Notes: generated by a model from the sequence alone, not told the origin. DNA of 56,812 nt from Rhodocyclaceae bacterium (GCA_023383815.1 JAHDYG010000023.1:1-56812); one strand, 5' to 3'. Numbered from the stretch's first letter, positions 1 to 12,829 are shown. Program-made: numbers and translations.

Positions 1-442
1 CCTTGGCGAACGGGCAGATCAGGTCGATGACCTTGATGCCGGTTTCGAGCAGCTCCACCGACGGGGACAGCTCGTCGAACTTCGGCGCCTTCTGGTGAAT
101 GGCCCGCCGTTCGTCGGTCTCGATCGGACCCGCTTCGTCGATCGGGCGACCCAGAACGTCCATGATGCGGCCAAGGGTGCCGTGGCCAACTGGCACCGAA
201 ATCGGCGCGCCCGTATCGGCAACCGCCATCCCGCGGCGCAGCCCGTCGGTCGAACCGAGGGCGATGGTACGTACCACGCCGTCGCCCAGCTGCTGCTGGA
301 CCTCGAAGGTCAGGCCTTCCTCGGCGAACGACTTGCCGGAATCCTGGAGCTTGAGGGCGCTATACACTTTCGGCATCGCGTCGCGCGGAAACTGGATATC
401 CACCACGGCGCCGATACACTGAACGATCGAACCAGTACTCAT
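1..442 (-). CDS. atpD: ATP synthase F1 subunit beta (5' part only)
   Basis: N-terminal 147 codons of the catalytic beta subunit of F1Fo ATP synthase; the gene runs off the left edge. The translation begins [20 protein letters not shown], the beta-barrel start typical of AtpD, and reaches the segment before the P-loop (ending near [19 protein letters not shown]), so the nucleotide-binding residues lie outside the window. The ATG at 442 follows a GAAGGA ribosome site. It is the last visible gene of the minus-strand atp operon, 25 bases after atpG. Identity is clear from sequence and context. Confidence 0.97.
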   Translation of the reverse strand, partial: MSTGSIVQCIGAVVDIQFPRDAMPKVYSALKLQDSGKSFAEEGLTFEVQQQLGDGVVRTIALGSTDGLRRGMAVADTGAPISVPVGHGTLGRIMDVLGRPIDEAGPIETDERRAIHQKAPKFDELSPSVELLETGIKVIDLICPFAK

Positions 443-467
443 CGTTTTTCCTTCAATCAATTTTCCG

Positions 468-1337
468 TTACACCGCGGCCGCGCCGCCGACGATCTCCGA
501 AAGCTCCTTGGTGATCGCTGCCTGACGGGTCTTGTTGTAGACCAGCTGAAGCTCGCCGATGACGTTCTTCGCGTTATCGGATGCAGCCTTCATCGCAACC
601 ATCCGCGCACTCTGTTCGGACGCCATGTTCTCGGCCACCGCCTGATAGACGAGCGCTTCGACGTAGCGAACCAGCATCTCGTCGATCACGACCTGAGGAT
701 CAGGCTCGTACAGGTAGTCCCAACTGGTCTCTGGCGTTCCGAGCTTCTCGCCCGTCAGCGGCAGCAACTGTTCCAGCACCGGCTCCTGCTTCATCGTGTT
801 GATGAAGCGCGTGTACGCGATATACACGGCGTCGAGCTCACCGTTCTGGAAGGCGTCGAGCATGATCTTGACCGGCCCGATCATCTTTTCCAGATGGGGC
901 GTGTCACCGAGCTGTGTGACCTGCGAAGCGACCCGGGCGCCCATGCGCTGCATGAAGCCCAGCCCCTTGTTGCCGATGCAGCAGGCACGAATCTCGGTCA
1001 CACCGGAGGTCTCCCATTCCTTCATCGCAGTCAGCGCAATGCGCTGGATGTTGGTGTTGAGACCGCCACACAAACCCTTGTCGGTCGTGACCAGTATCAG
1101 GCCCACCCGCCGGATCTCGTCCTTGCGGACGAGAAACGGGTGCTTGTAGTCGGTGACATTGGCCTGCGACAGGTTTGCGGCGAGACGGCGGATCTTCTCG
1201 GCATAGGGACGGGCCGAGCGCATCCGTTCCTGCGCCTTGCGCATCTTGGATGCCGCGACCATCTCCATGGCCTTGGTGATCTTGCGCGTGTTCTGCACGC
1301 TCTTGATCTTGGTACGGATTTCCTTGCCGCTTGCCAT
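468..1337 (-). CDS. atpG: ATP synthase F1 subunit gamma
   Basis: Gamma subunit, the rotating central stalk of the F1 sector that couples proton flow through Fo to catalysis on the beta subunits. The 289-residue product has the family's usual length. It starts [27 protein letters not shown], the conserved N-terminal helix, and ends in the matching C-terminal helix ([20 protein letters not shown]); these two form the coiled-coil shaft. ATG start, 12 bases after atpA, inside the single minus-strand operon. Nothing unusual seen. Confidence 0.98.
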   Translation of the reverse strand: MASGKEIRTKIKSVQNTRKITKAMEMVAASKMRKAQERMRSARPYAEKIRRLAANLSQANVTDYKHPFLVRKDEIRRVGLILVTTDKGLCGGLNTNIQRIALTAMKEWETSGVTEIRACCIGNKGLGFMQRMGARVASQVTQLGDTPHLEKMIGPVKIMLDAFQNGELDAVYIAYTRFINTMKQEPVLEQLLPLTGEKLGTPETSWDYLYEPDPQVVIDEMLVRYVEALVYQAVAENMASEQSARMVAMKAASDNAKNVIGELQLVYNKTRQAAITKELSEIVGGAAAV

Positions 1338-1349
1338 GATCCGCCTCCG

Positions 1350-2888
<1,539 letters not shown>

Positions 2889-2899
2889 TTAGGTTGCTC

Positions 2900-3436
2900 C
2901 TAGTTCTTTAGCGCAGCGGCCATGCTGGCGAGCTTGCCGCGTACCGAGGCATCGATGACTTCATCTCCGACCGCGATCCGGACCCCGCCGATGAGCTCAG
3001 GGTCGATCCGGACGGCCACTTCGATCGTCGCCTTGAAACGGGCTTCGAGATCCGCCTTGAGCTTCGACAGGGTGGCGTCGTCGATCGGAAAGGCCGAAGC
3101 GATATCGGCCTTCTTGACACCTTCGTATCCGTTCTTCCTCTGGAGAAACAGATCGCGGATCTCGGGAAGCACTTGCAGACGATCGTTCTCGATCAGCACA
3201 CGAACGAAATTCTGCTGTTCGGCATTCAAGGCCGCACCGGCGACATCGAGGACCAGCCCGGCGAGCTGGTCCGTCGAGAGCTTCGGGTCACGGATGCAGT
3301 CCTGCACCGCAGGATCGGAGGCAATCTCGGCCAGCCGGTCCAGTGCTTCCGACCAGGGCGCCAGCGCATCGGATCCCCGCGCCAGCGCGAAGACGGCGTC
3401 TGCGTAGGGGCGGGCGATGGTGACGTTCTCGGCCAT
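2900..3436 (-). CDS. atpH: ATP synthase F1 subunit delta
   Basis: Delta subunit (OSCP equivalent), which joins the top of F1 to the peripheral stalk made by subunit b. The 178-residue protein starts [20 protein letters not shown] and carries the conserved C-terminal segment [26 protein letters not shown] start, 3 bases after the atpF stop, which suggests coupled translation. Length and position are standard. Confidence 0.97.
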   Translation of the reverse strand: MAENVTIARPYADAVFALARGSDALAPWSEALDRLAEIASDPAVQDCIRDPKLSTDQLAGLVLDVAGAALNAEQQNFVRVLIENDRLQVLPEIRDLFLQRKNGYEGVKKADIASAFPIDDATLSKLKADLEARFKATIEVAVRIDPELIGGVRIAVGDEVIDASVRGKLASMAAALKN

Positions 3437-3439
3437 GGC

Positions 3440-3913
3440 TTATTGCAGTTCCTGTTTGAGATTGGCGAGCAGGTCGGCGTGCACCTTGGCATCGATCTCG
3501 CGGCGAAGGATCCTCTCTGCGCCGGCGACCGCCAGTTGCGCGACCTGGTTGCGCAGTTCTTCCTTGGCACGCTGCGCGGCAACGGCAGCCTCGCCTTCGG
3601 CATCCTCACGGGCCTTGGCCACGATGCGGGTCGCTTCGGAGCGGGCATCCTCGATGAGCTTGGCCGCCTGCTTCTCGGCCGCACCGCGCACGTCACCCGC
3701 GGACTCGCGGGCCTTGCGCAACTCTTCGACGACTTTCTTCTCCGCCAGCGCGAGATCCGCCTTGGCCTTGTCCGCAGCTGCCAGCCCGTCGGCGATCTTG
3801 CTCGCGCGCTCGTCGAGTGCCTTCATGATCGGCGGCCACACGAATTTCATCGTGAACCAGCCGAGGATGAAGAACACAACGATCTGGGCGATCAGGGTTG
3901 CGTTCAGATTCAC
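3440..3913 (-). CDS. atpF: ATP synthase Fo subunit b
   Basis: Subunit b, the dimeric peripheral stalk that holds F1 still against the rotor. The 157 residues comprise one N-terminal membrane helix (about residues 5-25, [20 protein letters not shown]) followed by a long, charged, alanine-rich helix expected to form a coiled coil. Reading the DNA, the start codon is GTG, not ATG. It sits between atpE and atpH. Confidence 0.97.
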   Translation of the reverse strand: MNLNATLIAQIVVFFILGWFTMKFVWPPIMKALDERASKIADGLAAADKAKADLALAEKKVVEELRKARESAGDVRGAAEKQAAKLIEDARSEATRIVAKAREDAEGEAAVAAQRAKEELRNQVAQLAVAGAERILRREIDAKVHADLLANLKQELQ

Positions 3914-3950
3914 TGTTCTTGGCCCTCGGTTGCGTTGGAGGTCCGGACGA

Positions 3951-4223
<273 letters not shown>

Positions 4224-4254
4224 TTAAGACAAAACCAGCGATGATACAGAACTC

Positions 4255-5447
<1,193 letters not shown>

Positions 5448-5490
5448 CGGTCCGCTGGCGCGCCGCGCCGACTGCCTGTAAAACTTCGCA

Positions 5491-5519
5491 ATGGTAGGGG
5501 TTAACCACAACAAAGTCAA
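5491..5519 (-). promoter_or_regulatory. Likely promoter of the atp operon
   Basis: Reading the minus strand, TTGACT (5519-5514) is followed after exactly 17 bases by TACCAT (5496-5491), a good sigma70-type pair. It lies between parB and the preferred atpI start, so it would drive the whole atpIBEFHAGD operon. Inferred from sequence only. Confidence 0.5.
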
Positions 5520-5589
5520 ACCCTGCGGCGGTGCAGCACGCACTCTTCAGGTGCGCCGACACCCTGGCAGCAGACCGCGGCGCAGCGGT

Positions 5590-6441
5590 TCAGCGCAGGC
5601 GTGAAATGAGCTGGTCGAGCTGGTCGAGCGAGGCGAAGCGGATGCTGAGCTCCCCCGTCCCCTTGCGATTCGCGCGGATCCTGACCGTCGCGCCGACCGC
5701 GTCGGCAAGCTCTTCTTCCAGGCGCAACAGATCACGATCGGGCTCGCGTCCGGCGCGCGATGCCTGCGGGTGCAGATGCCGGTGCACGAGCCGTTCCGTC
5801 TCCCGCACCGAAAAGCCGCGGGCCGCGACGTGGTTCGCGACCTGGATCTGGCCCGCTGGATCGAGCGGAAGCACTGCGCGCGCGTGCCCCATGTCGATGT
5901 CACCGGCCATCAGCAGTTCCTGCACGGGTTCTGCGAGGTTGAGCAGACGCAGCAGATTCGTCGCCGCCGGGCGCGAGCGTCCGACCGCATCAGCCGCCTG
6001 CTGATGGGTCATGCCGAACTCGTCGATCAGGCGCTGGATGCCGCCCGCCTCTTCGAGCGGGTTGAGGTTCTCGCGCTGGATGTTCTCGATCAGCGACATC
6101 GCCAGCGCGGCTTCATCGGGAATCTCCCGCACCAGGCAGGGCACCTCGTCGAGTTCCGCGATCTGAGCCGCACGCCAGCGCCGTTCACCGGCGATGATCT
6201 CGTAGCGCTCGGGCCCGACCGGGCGCACCAGCACCGGCTGCATCACGCCCTGCGCCTTGATCGAGGCCGCCAGCTCTTCGAGCGAACCCGGATCCATGCG
6301 GGTGCGCGGCTGATACTTTCCGGGCTGCAGGCAGCCGACCGGCAGGGTCTGCAGTTCGCCCTTCGCGCCCTCGTCGTCTCCATCGTGCCCGAGCAATGCG
6401 TCCAGGCCCCGCCCCAGTCCTTTCTTCTTTGGTGGTGTCAT
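5590..6441 (-). CDS. parB: Chromosome-partitioning protein ParB
   Basis: ParB/Spo0J-family protein, which binds parS sites near the origin, spreads as a CTP-dependent clamp and works with ParA in chromosome segregation. The 283 residues show the N-terminal KKGLGRGLDALLG segment, the CTP-binding box with GERRWRAAQ, the LIENIQRENLNPLEEA motif, a central HTH (MTHQQAADAVGRSRPAATNLLRLL) and a C-terminal dimerisation region. It begins 7 bases after the parA stop. No full parS site was found in the window. Confidence 0.97.
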   Translation of the reverse strand: MTPPKKKGLGRGLDALLGHDGDDEGAKGELQTLPVGCLQPGKYQPRTRMDPGSLEELAASIKAQGVMQPVLVRPVGPERYEIIAGERRWRAAQIAELDEVPCLVREIPDEAALAMSLIENIQRENLNPLEEAGGIQRLIDEFGMTHQQAADAVGRSRPAATNLLRLLNLAEPVQELLMAGDIDMGHARAVLPLDPAGQIQVANHVAARGFSVRETERLVHRHLHPQASRAGREPDRDLLRLEEELADAVGATVRIRANRKGTGELSIRFASLDQLDQLISRLR

Positions 6442-6448
6442 GAGTCCG

Positions 6449-7219
6449 TCAGAGCTTCTTCACGCGTTCGATCATCTCTTCCGCGAAGGCCATGTAGGCC
6501 TGCGCACCCTTGGCGTTGCGGTCGAAGACCACCCCAGGCATGCCGTGGCTCGGCGCTTCGGCCAGGCGCACGTTGCGCGGCACGATCGCACGAAACACCT
6601 TGTCGCCGAAATGGCTCTCCAGTTGTGCCGAGACCTGTTGCTGCAAGGTCATGCGCGGATCGTACATGACGCGCAGCAATCCGATGATCTTCAGATCACG
6701 ATTGAGGCCGGCATGCACCTTCTTGATCGTGTTGACGAGGTCGGACAGGCCCTCGAGCGCGAAGTATTCGCACTGCATCGGAATGATGACGCCGTGTGCA
6801 GCGCACAAGCCGTTGAGTGTCAGGAGCGACAAAGAGGGTGGGCAGTCGACGAGCACGAAGTCGTACTCGGCATCGAACGCCTGCAGCGCATCACGCAGGC
6901 GCCGCTCGCGCCGTTCGAGCCCGACCAGTTCGACCTCGGCACCGGCCAGTTCGCGGTTTGCCGGCAGGATGTCGTAGCCGCCGCTTGGCGAACGCATCCG
7001 CACCGCATCGAGCTGCGCCAGGCCGACGAGCAGTGGGTAGATGCCCCCCTTCAGCGTGCGCTTGTCGACGCCGCTGCCCATCGTCGCGTTGCCCTGCGGG
7101 TCGAGGTCGATCAGCAGCGTGCGCTGTCCCGACTCCTGCAAGGCCGCTGCAAGGTTGACGCAGGTGGTCGTCTTGCCGACGCCGCCCTTCTGGTTCGCTA
7201 CGCAGAAGATCTTCGCCAT
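6449..7219 (-). CDS. parA: Chromosome-partitioning ATPase ParA
   Basis: ParA/Soj-type Walker ATPase that pairs with ParB to move the origin region. The 256 residues start [24 protein letters not shown], with the deviant Walker A motif KGGVGKTT. Walker A' (LLIDLDPQGNAT) and Walker B (VLVDCPPSLSLL) follow. There is no N-terminal HTH, as expected for chromosomal rather than plasmid ParA. Its ATG shares one base with the rsmG stop (TGATG), so translation is probably coupled. Confidence 0.97.
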   Translation of the reverse strand: MAKIFCVANQKGGVGKTTTCVNLAAALQESGQRTLLIDLDPQGNATMGSGVDKRTLKGGIYPLLVGLAQLDAVRMRSPSGGYDILPANRELAGAEVELVGLERRERRLRDALQAFDAEYDFVLVDCPPSLSLLTLNGLCAAHGVIIPMQCEYFALEGLSDLVNTIKKVHAGLNRDLKIIGLLRVMYDPRMTLQQQVSAQLESHFGDKVFRAIVPRNVRLAEAPSHGMPGVVFDRNAKGAQAYMAFAEEMIERVKKL

Positions 7220-7845
7220 CAGCGAGGCTCCATGACAATGAGATTGCGCTCGGCGTCGAGACCGGGCACCCGCAATGGATGCACCGCGACGACGGCGATG
7301 TCCGGCGGCAACGCCGCGATCTCGTCCTCGGGCACCCCACCCTTCATCGCCAGCCAGCGCCCGCCCGGTCGCAGGAGGTGGCGGGTGAGCGCCGCGAACT
7401 CGCCAAGCGAGGAAAAGGCCCGCGAGATCACGGCATCGAACGCTTCGGCGCTGCGCACATTCTCGACCCGCTCGTTGAGTACCATGAAGTTCGAAAGCCC
7501 GAGTTCGATCTTCGCCTGTTGCTGAAAGCTCGCCTTCTTGCCGACCGTCTCGATTGAACTCACGTCCAGCGTCGGTCGCGCGATCGCGAGCGGAATGCCG
7601 GGCAGTCCGCCGCCCGAGCCGACGTCGGCCAGCCTACCGACAGCGGCAAGAAACGGAAGCACGGCCAGCGAATCGAGCAGATGATGGGTCAGCGCGTGAT
7701 GCGGCGCGCGGATCGCCGTCAGGTTGTACACCCGGTTCCATTTCAGCAACAGCGCGCGATAGGCGAGGAGCTTCTGCGCAGCGGGCGCAGGCAGATCGAG
7801 CCCCAGTCCCGCAAGCCCGTGCGCGAGTTCCGATTCGTCGCTCAT
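7219..7845 (-). CDS. rsmG: 16S rRNA (guanine527-N7)-methyltransferase RsmG
   Basis: RsmG (GidB), which methylates N7 of G527 in 16S rRNA; its loss commonly gives low-level streptomycin resistance. The 208-residue protein has the SAM-binding loop [15 protein letters not shown] and the family signature [20 protein letters not shown]. The start overlaps the mnmG stop by four bases (ATGA) and the stop touches the parA start, the usual gid-par arrangement. Confidence 0.97.
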   Translation of the reverse strand: MSDESELAHGLAGLGLDLPAPAAQKLLAYRALLLKWNRVYNLTAIRAPHHALTHHLLDSLAVLPFLAAVGRLADVGSGGGLPGIPLAIARPTLDVSSIETVGKKASFQQQAKIELGLSNFMVLNERVENVRSAEAFDAVISRAFSSLGEFAALTRHLLRPGGRWLAMKGGVPEDEIAALPPDIAVVAVHPLRVPGLDAERNLIVMEPR

Positions 7846-9770
7846 GCGCTCCTCTTGTGCCCCCCGCCGGCCGAAGCACGCAGCAAGGCCTGGCGCTTGA
7901 GCCAGACCAGCAGCAGCGAGACCGCCGCCGGCGTCACGCCCTGGATCCGCCCGGCCTGACCGATCGTCTGCGGTCGATGCTGGTTGAGCTTCTGCTGCAC
8001 CTCCTTCGACAGCCCGCGCACCTCGGCATAGTCCAGGTCGGACGGCAGCACGGTCGACTCCGCCTGCATCTGGCGCGCCACCTCGCCCTGCTGGCGGTCG
8101 ATGTAGCCCTGGTACTTCGCGGCGATCTCGATCTGCTCGATCACCTGCGGATCGGTTTCCGGCCCTTCCGGTGCGCCCGGCAGGCTCATCAGCCCCGCGT
8201 AGGTCGTGGCCGGACGGCGCAGGAGGTCGAAGAAGCGGGTTTCACGTTCGAGCGCCTTGCCGAGCACCCGCTCGGCCAGTTCCGCAGGCACCTGCGCCGG
8301 GAGCGCCCAGCTCGCACGCAGACGTCCGGATTCGCGTTCGATCACCTCGCGCTTGGCGCTGAAGGCCGCCCACCGGGCCTCGTCCACCAGCCCCAGCTCG
8401 TACCCCTTCGCGGTCAGACGCAGGTCGGCATTGTCTTCGCGCAACTGCAGCCGGTATTCGGCGCGCGAGGTAAACATCCGGTAGGGTTCCGACACCCCGC
8501 GCGTGATGAGGTCATCGACCAGCACCCCCAGATAGGCCTCGTCACGGCGCGGACACCACGGCTCGCGCCCCAGAACCTGCAGTGCCGCATTCGCGCCGGC
8601 CAGAAGCCCCTGCGCGGCCGCCTCCTCGTAGCCGGTGGTGCCGTTGATCTGGCCGGCAAAGAAGAGCCCGTCGATCGACTTCGTCTCCAGCGACGACTTG
8701 AGCGCGCGCGGATCGAAGTAGTCGTACTCGATCGCGTAGCCCGGGCGCAGGATGTGCGCATTCTCCATGCCGCGGATGCTGCGCACCAGCGCAAGCTGCA
8801 CATCGAACGGAAGCGAGGTCGAGATCCCGTTCGGATAGATCTCGTGGGTGTCGAGCCCCTCGGGTTCGAGAAAGACGTTGTGGCTCGACTTGTCAGCGAA
8901 GCGGTGGATCTTGTCTTCGATCGACGGGCAGTAGCGCGGCCCGACCCCCTCGATCACCCCGGAGTACATCGGCGACCGGTCGAGGTTGGCGCGGATGATC
9001 TCGTGCGTGCGCTCGTTCGTGTGCGTGATCCAGCACGGGCGCTGTTCAGGATGCTGCCCGGCATGCCCGAGAAAGCTGAACACCGGCACCGGGTCATCCC
9101 CGGGCTGGACCTGCATCACCGAGAAGTCGATGCTGCGCGCATCGATGCGCGGCGGCGTGCCGGTCTTGAGCCGGCCACGCGGCAGCGCCAGCTCACGCAG
9201 GCGCGCCGCGAGCGAGATCGCCGGGGGATCCCCGGCACGCCCGCCGCGGTGATGTTGGAGGCCGACGTGGATCAGCCCGTCGAGGAAGGTTCCAGCCGTA
9301 AGCACGACCGCCGGCGCACGAAACCGCAGTCCGATCTGGGTCACGGCGCCGGTCACCTGCCCCCCCTCGACGACGAGATCGTCCACGGCCTGCTGGAAGA
9401 GCCACAGGTTGGGCTGGTTTTCCAGCCTGCGGCGGATCGCTGCCTTGTACAGCACACGATCGGCCTGCGCGCGCGTCGCGCGCACGGCGGGCCCCTTCGA
9501 GGCGTTGAGGATGCGGAACTGGATGCCACCCTCGTCGGTGGCCGCAGCCATCGCCCCACCCAGGGCATCGACCTCCTTGACCAAATGGCCCTTGCCGATT
9601 CCGCCGATCGACGGATTGCAGCTCATCTGCCCGAGCGTCTCGATGTTGTGCGTGAGCAGGAGGGTTCTCACGCCCATGCGGGCCGCCGCAAGCGCCGCCT
9701 CGGTGCCGGCATGGCCGCCACCGACGACGATGACATCGAAGGATTCGGGATAATCGGTCACTGACTGCAT
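7842..9770 (-). CDS. mnmG: tRNA uridine-5-carboxymethylaminomethyl modification enzyme MnmG
   Basis: MnmG (GidA), the FAD-dependent subunit that acts with MnmE to place the cmnm5 group on wobble uridine 34 of certain tRNAs. The product is 642 residues from the ATG at 9770. The dinucleotide motif [21 protein letters not shown] is at the N-terminus, and the signatures [24 protein letters not shown] and [21 protein letters not shown] follow. The frame is open 18 codons further upstream, but the conserved N-terminus fits the 9770 start. It is the first gene of the mnmG-rsmG-parA-parB run. Confidence 0.97.
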   Translation of the reverse strand: MQSVTDYPESFDVIVVGGGHAGTEAALAAARMGVRTLLLTHNIETLGQMSCNPSIGGIGKGHLVKEVDALGGAMAAATDEGGIQFRILNASKGPAVRATRAQADRVLYKAAIRRRLENQPNLWLFQQAVDDLVVEGGQVTGAVTQIGLRFRAPAVVLTAGTFLDGLIHVGLQHHRGGRAGDPPAISLAARLRELALPRGRLKTGTPPRIDARSIDFSVMQVQPGDDPVPVFSFLGHAGQHPEQRPCWITHTNERTHEIIRANLDRSPMYSGVIEGVGPRYCPSIEDKIHRFADKSSHNVFLEPEGLDTHEIYPNGISTSLPFDVQLALVRSIRGMENAHILRPGYAIEYDYFDPRALKSSLETKSIDGLFFAGQINGTTGYEEAAAQGLLAGANAALQVLGREPWCPRRDEAYLGVLVDDLITRGVSEPYRMFTSRAEYRLQLREDNADLRLTAKGYELGLVDEARWAAFSAKREVIERESGRLRASWALPAQVPAELAERVLGKALERETRFFDLLRRPATTYAGLMSLPGAPEGPETDPQVIEQIEIAAKYQGYIDRQQGEVARQMQAESTVLPSDLDYAEVRGLSKEVQQKLNQHRPQTIGQAGRIQGVTPAAVSLLLVWLKRQALLRASAGGGHKRSA

Positions 9771-9836
9771 GGCGCCCCCGGGCGCGGAAGCTCTCGAAAG
9801 GGGCTGGATTTTACGCCTTCGCACGCCGCGAACACA

Positions 9837-9898
9837 ATGTTCCGCACCGATGTTTCACAGATTTTCCATTCCGGAACATGGGTTTGCATCACAAACCC
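9837..9898. promoter_or_regulatory. Inverted repeats upstream of mnmG
   Basis: The 139-base gap between the Gx transporter gene and mnmG holds two dyads. ATGTTCCG (9837-9844) pairs with CGGAACAT (9872-9879) across a 27-base loop, and GGGTTTG (9880-9886) pairs with CAAACCC (9892-9898) across a 5-base loop. The second forms a compact hairpin without a T-tract. They may be part of the mnmG regulatory region or the end of the neighbouring transcript. Confidence 0.3.
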
Positions 9899-9909
9899 AC
9901 TCCCCGCCT

Positions 9910-10425
9910 TCACGTGATCTCGCGCATCAGGCGCCCCGCGACGAGGCCATTGACGAGTCCGAACACCGTCGCAGCGAGCGCGAACACGGGTACGAGGTAG
10001 AACACGCCGTCGTGCGGCACCAGCCACAGGCGCGCCAGCACGAGTTGCCCCCCGATATGCGCAAAGGCCGCGAAGAGGCTCAGGCTGACCGTGCCGAACC
10101 AGCGGCGCGGCAAATGCACAGCCAGCCCGAGTACGGCGAGGCTCGCCACCGAACCGGCCAGGCTCAGGAAGAAGCCCGGCGCGAGAAACTGCCCCAGCAG
10201 CAGGCTGCCGGCGAACACCCGCAGCAGCGCCACCCACACCGCGTCGCGCCAGCCCCAGCGCAGCAGCACGATCAGGATCACGATGTTCGCCAGCCCCGGC
10301 TTGACGCCCGGCAGCGGCAGCGGGATCGCCGCTTCGGCCACCGACAGCACGATCGCCGCCGCGGCAAGCCGGGCGATCCGGACATCGTCGCCGGTGGCGC
10401 GGATCTCAGTAGTGGAGGGAGTCAT
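9910..10425 (-). CDS. Gx transporter family membrane protein
   Basis: 171-residue integral membrane protein matching the Gx transporter family (the family often named heptaprenyl diphosphate synthase component I, PF07456). Visible features are about five hydrophobic helices and the motif LPLPGVKPGLANIVILIVLLRWG, the family's most conserved stretch. The ATG at 10425 was chosen over upstream frame extension because it lies just inside the end of the preceding gene (20-base overlap). Substrate is unknown; a role in lipid synthesis should not be read from the family name. It is paired with a NusG-domain-II gene, as in many genomes. Confidence 0.85.
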   Translation of the reverse strand: MTPSTTEIRATGDDVRIARLAAAAIVLSVAEAAIPLPLPGVKPGLANIVILIVLLRWGWRDAVWVALLRVFAGSLLLGQFLAPGFFLSLAGSVASLAVLGLAVHLPRRWFGTVSLSLFAAFAHIGGQLVLARLWLVPHDGVFYLVPVFALAATVFGLVNGLVAGRLMREIT

Positions 10426-10798
10426 AGGCCGAGTCCCCGCCGGTGAGGCTGAGACTGATCTCGTTCGGAGCACAGATCGCCGTCGCCCCCGATTGCGTCA
10501 GCCAGCCCTGGCGCACGCAGTACTGGCGCGGCCCAGGATCGGACGCGACCCGCGCCCGCCCCGGTTCGATCTCGATGCGCGTGATGCCGAGCGGACCGGG
10601 CACCTCGATGATCCGGGCGCGATCGAGGCCGATCTCGGCGAAAATCTGGCCTCCAGCGCGCACCACCGCCTTGTCGGGCGCACCGCCGCGCCACAGCGTG
10701 GCGGCCGACACGAGGCACAGCGCAAGCGCGAAGGCCAGCGTCAGGTAGTCGCCCGGCCGCATCAACCCGATCCAGGGGCGCAGGCGTTCGTACCACAC
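10406..10798 (-). CDS. NusG domain II-containing protein
   Basis: 130-residue protein with one N-terminal membrane helix (about residues 17-36, YLTLAFALALCLVSAATLW) and an extracytoplasmic NusG domain II (PF07009)-like fold. The segment QGWLTQSGATAICAPNEISLSL is the family's C-terminal signature. The start codon is GTG. The gene overlaps the Gx transporter gene by 20 bases. The pair is often found near flavinylation or electron-transfer genes, but none is visible here. The cellular role is not established. Confidence 0.83.
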   Translation of the reverse strand: MWYERLRPWIGLMRPGDYLTLAFALALCLVSAATLWRGGAPDKAVVRAGGQIFAEIGLDRARIIEVPGPLGITRIEIEPGRARVASDPGPRQYCVRQGWLTQSGATAICAPNEISLSLTGGDSAYDSLHY

Positions 10799-10830
10799 CG
10801 CTCAAGCCCTGACTGGCATACGGCCTGCGG

Positions 10831-11694
10831 TCACGACGCGACGCCCGGTTCGCGCCGGGTCACCGAGCGATGTCGCGCCAGCACGCGCACCCTGGCGCTG
10901 AAATGCCGCGCCAGCCATTCGGTGATGTAGACCGATCGGTGCTGCCCACCGGTACAGCCGACCGCCACCGTCAGGTAGCTGCGGTTGTCGCGGATGTAGC
11001 TCGGCAACCAGTTGTCGACAAAGCTCCGGATGTCCTCGCACATCCGCGCCACCTCGGGAATTCGCTCCAGGAATTCGATCACCGGCGCGTCGCAGCCGGT
11101 GAGCGGGCGCAGGCGCGGATCGTAGTGCGGATTGGGCAGGCAGCGCACGTCGAAGACGAGGTCGGCATCGAGCGGGATCCCGTACTTGAAGCCAAAGGAC
11201 TGGAACATCAGCGTGAGCCCCTCGGTCGCCTCGATCTGCAGGAAATCCTTGACCCACGCGCGCAGCGTGTTCGGATGCAGATCGCTGGTATCGATGTTCT
11301 GGCCCAGCTCCGCGATCGACGCCAGGGCTTCGCGTTCCTGCTGGATCGCCTCGGCCAGCGAGACCTCTTCGCGTGCCAGCGGATGGCGCCGCCGCGTCTC
11401 GGAAAACCGCGCAATCAGCGTCTCGTCGCGTGCGTTGAGAAACAGGATGCGCAGATCCCGGACCATCGCCCGCAACGCCTCGACCTGCTGCGGCAGCGCC
11501 TCGATGCTCGCCCCCGAGCGGACATCGACCGCGACGGCCGCCCTCTCGTAGCCGCCGTCGCGCAGATGGCTCACGAGCTGTGGCAGCAAGGTCGCCGGCA
11601 GATTGTCGACAACATAGTACGCCGCGTCTTCAAGGACATTGAGCGCGATGCTCTTGCCCGAACCGGACAGGCCGCTGATCAGGATGAGCTGCAT
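10831..11694 (-). CDS. rapZ: RNase adapter protein RapZ
   Basis: RapZ (YvcJ family) nucleotide-binding protein, which in enterobacteria delivers the sRNA GlmZ to RNase E and so tunes glucosamine-6-phosphate synthesis. The 287-residue product starts MQLILISGLSGSGKSIALNVLED with the Walker A GLSGSGKS. The C-terminal RNA-binding part shows DVRCLPNPHYDPRLRPLTG and the conserved GCTGGQHRSVYITEWLA. The ATG at 11694 gives the family length; 30 extra upstream codons in frame are not conserved-looking. It lies away from the ptsN/hprK cluster where rapZ often sits, so the GlmZ role is inferred by family only. Confidence 0.95.
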   Translation of the reverse strand: MQLILISGLSGSGKSIALNVLEDAAYYVVDNLPATLLPQLVSHLRDGGYERAAVAVDVRSGASIEALPQQVEALRAMVRDLRILFLNARDETLIARFSETRRRHPLAREEVSLAEAIQQEREALASIAELGQNIDTSDLHPNTLRAWVKDFLQIEATEGLTLMFQSFGFKYGIPLDADLVFDVRCLPNPHYDPRLRPLTGCDAPVIEFLERIPEVARMCEDIRSFVDNWLPSYIRDNRSYLTVAVGCTGGQHRSVYITEWLARHFSARVRVLARHRSVTRREPGVAS

Positions 11695-11780
11695 GGCACC
11701 GATTCCCGAAATCCCCACGGTCGCACATGGTACGCCCAATCGGTTACAGCCGACGGCTTTGCGACCTGTATGAGCGAAGC

Positions 11781-12722
11781 TCACACGCGATCCGGAACGC
11801 AGGCGTGCGCCCCCTTGCGCAGCAAGCGCATCAGGTGCCGTGCGATCTGCTCCGGGCTGCGCTTGCCCGGACGATACCAGGTGCGCGTCCAGTTCAGTGC
11901 CCCGAGCAGTTGCAGGCGCAACAGGCTGCGGTCGAGATCGGGAGCGAGCGGCAGCGCGGCGATGAGACGGCGGTAGATTGCCTCGAAGCGGTCGCGCTCG
12001 GTGCGCAACTGGCGCTGGATGTCAGGCGACGTGAAGAGGAAGAGGCTCGCGCCGGTCCACACCGTCAGATCGTTCCCGGAGATGAGGTGGCGGATGTGCA
12101 CGATGCAGGCCGCTTCGAGCCGTTCCCACGGATCGGTGCAGGCAGCCACCGCCTTCTCGATCGAAACCGACACCTCCTGCATGCCGGCAGTATGCGCGGC
12201 GACGAACAGATCCTCCTTCGAACCGAAGTGGTAATACACCGACGCCGGCTGCATGCCTGCGGCATTGGCGATGCCGCGGATCGAAGTCCGTGCGTAGCCC
12301 TTGCGACTGAACTCGCGCGCCGCCACGCTCAACAGATGCTGACGTGCGAGCACTGGCATCTCGCCGCCTGCGGCGCCACCGCGGCGGGCCTCGATGCGCG
12401 CGAGCGCCTCGCGTTGCGGTGGGTCGAGCGGCTGCTCACCCGCGTGCGCGCGCAGCGCAGCCGCCCGCTTCGCCGCGGTTTCGAGCTGGTGGCGTTGCCA
12501 GATCCAGCGCACACCTGCGGCCGACACCTTGAGTCCGATCTCGCTGCCGACCGCCTCGGCGACGCGCGCCTGCCCCCAGTCGGGATGGCGTCGCGCGAAA
12601 TCGAGCACGGCCGCTTCGACCGCGAGCCGCCGTTCGGACGGACGGCGCAGGGTCGTGATGGAAAGACCTCCCAAGCTTCCTGCTCCTCGCTCTAACTGAC
12701 TAGCTAACCGATCGTTTGACAA
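11781..12722 (-). CDS. TetR/AcrR regulator with extra N-terminal HTH
   Basis: 313-residue regulator. Residues about 122-175 form a standard TetR DNA-binding domain (LLSVAAREFSRKGYARTSIRGIANAAGMQPASVYYHFGSKEDLF in shape), followed by a ligand-binding helical domain. Unusually, residues about 30-110 form a second HTH region resembling the N-terminal domain of IS481-type transposases (HPDWGQARVAEA, GVRWIWQRHQLET). The gene is divergent from the aromatic-acid operon and probably represses it, with an acyl-CoA as inducer by analogy with similar regulators. The ATG at 12722 lies inside the divergent promoter, so the true start could be a little further in. Confidence 0.85.
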   Translation of the reverse strand: MSNDRLASQLERGAGSLGGLSITTLRRPSERRLAVEAAVLDFARRHPDWGQARVAEAVGSEIGLKVSAAGVRWIWQRHQLETAAKRAAALRAHAGEQPLDPPQREALARIEARRGGAAGGEMPVLARQHLLSVAAREFSRKGYARTSIRGIANAAGMQPASVYYHFGSKEDLFVAAHTAGMQEVSVSIEKAVAACTDPWERLEAACIVHIRHLISGNDLTVWTGASLFLFTSPDIQRQLRTERDRFEAIYRRLIAALPLAPDLDRSLLRLQLLGALNWTRTWYRPGKRSPEQIARHLMRLLRKGAHACVPDRV

Positions 12723-12745
12723 AGTTAGTTTCAGGCTCGTACTTT
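12716..12745 (+). promoter_or_regulatory. Promoter and likely TetR operator of the aromatic-acid operon
   Basis: TTGACA (12716-12721) is followed after 18 bases by TACTTT (12740-12745). Around the -35 element CTAAC (12704-12708) and GTTAG (12724-12728) form an interrupted inverted repeat, and CGATCG (12710-12715) lies between them, a plausible TetR-type operator that would block the promoter. Sequence-based inference. Confidence 0.4.
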
Positions 12746-12829
12746 AGGTCACCACGCGACCTGCCGCAAGCGGCCGAAACACTGGACGGGGCCGGAGCGC
12801 GCGGACTACAAAGACAAGGAGGAGACACC

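Noticed and set aside
9852-9867. parS site near parAB (TGTTTCAC half).
   Set aside because: Only the left half matches the parS consensus; the right half does not, so it is not a supported ParB site.
9771-9909. Replication origin next to mnmG.
   Set aside because: No cluster of DnaA boxes, no dnaA gene and no AT-rich unwinding region were seen.
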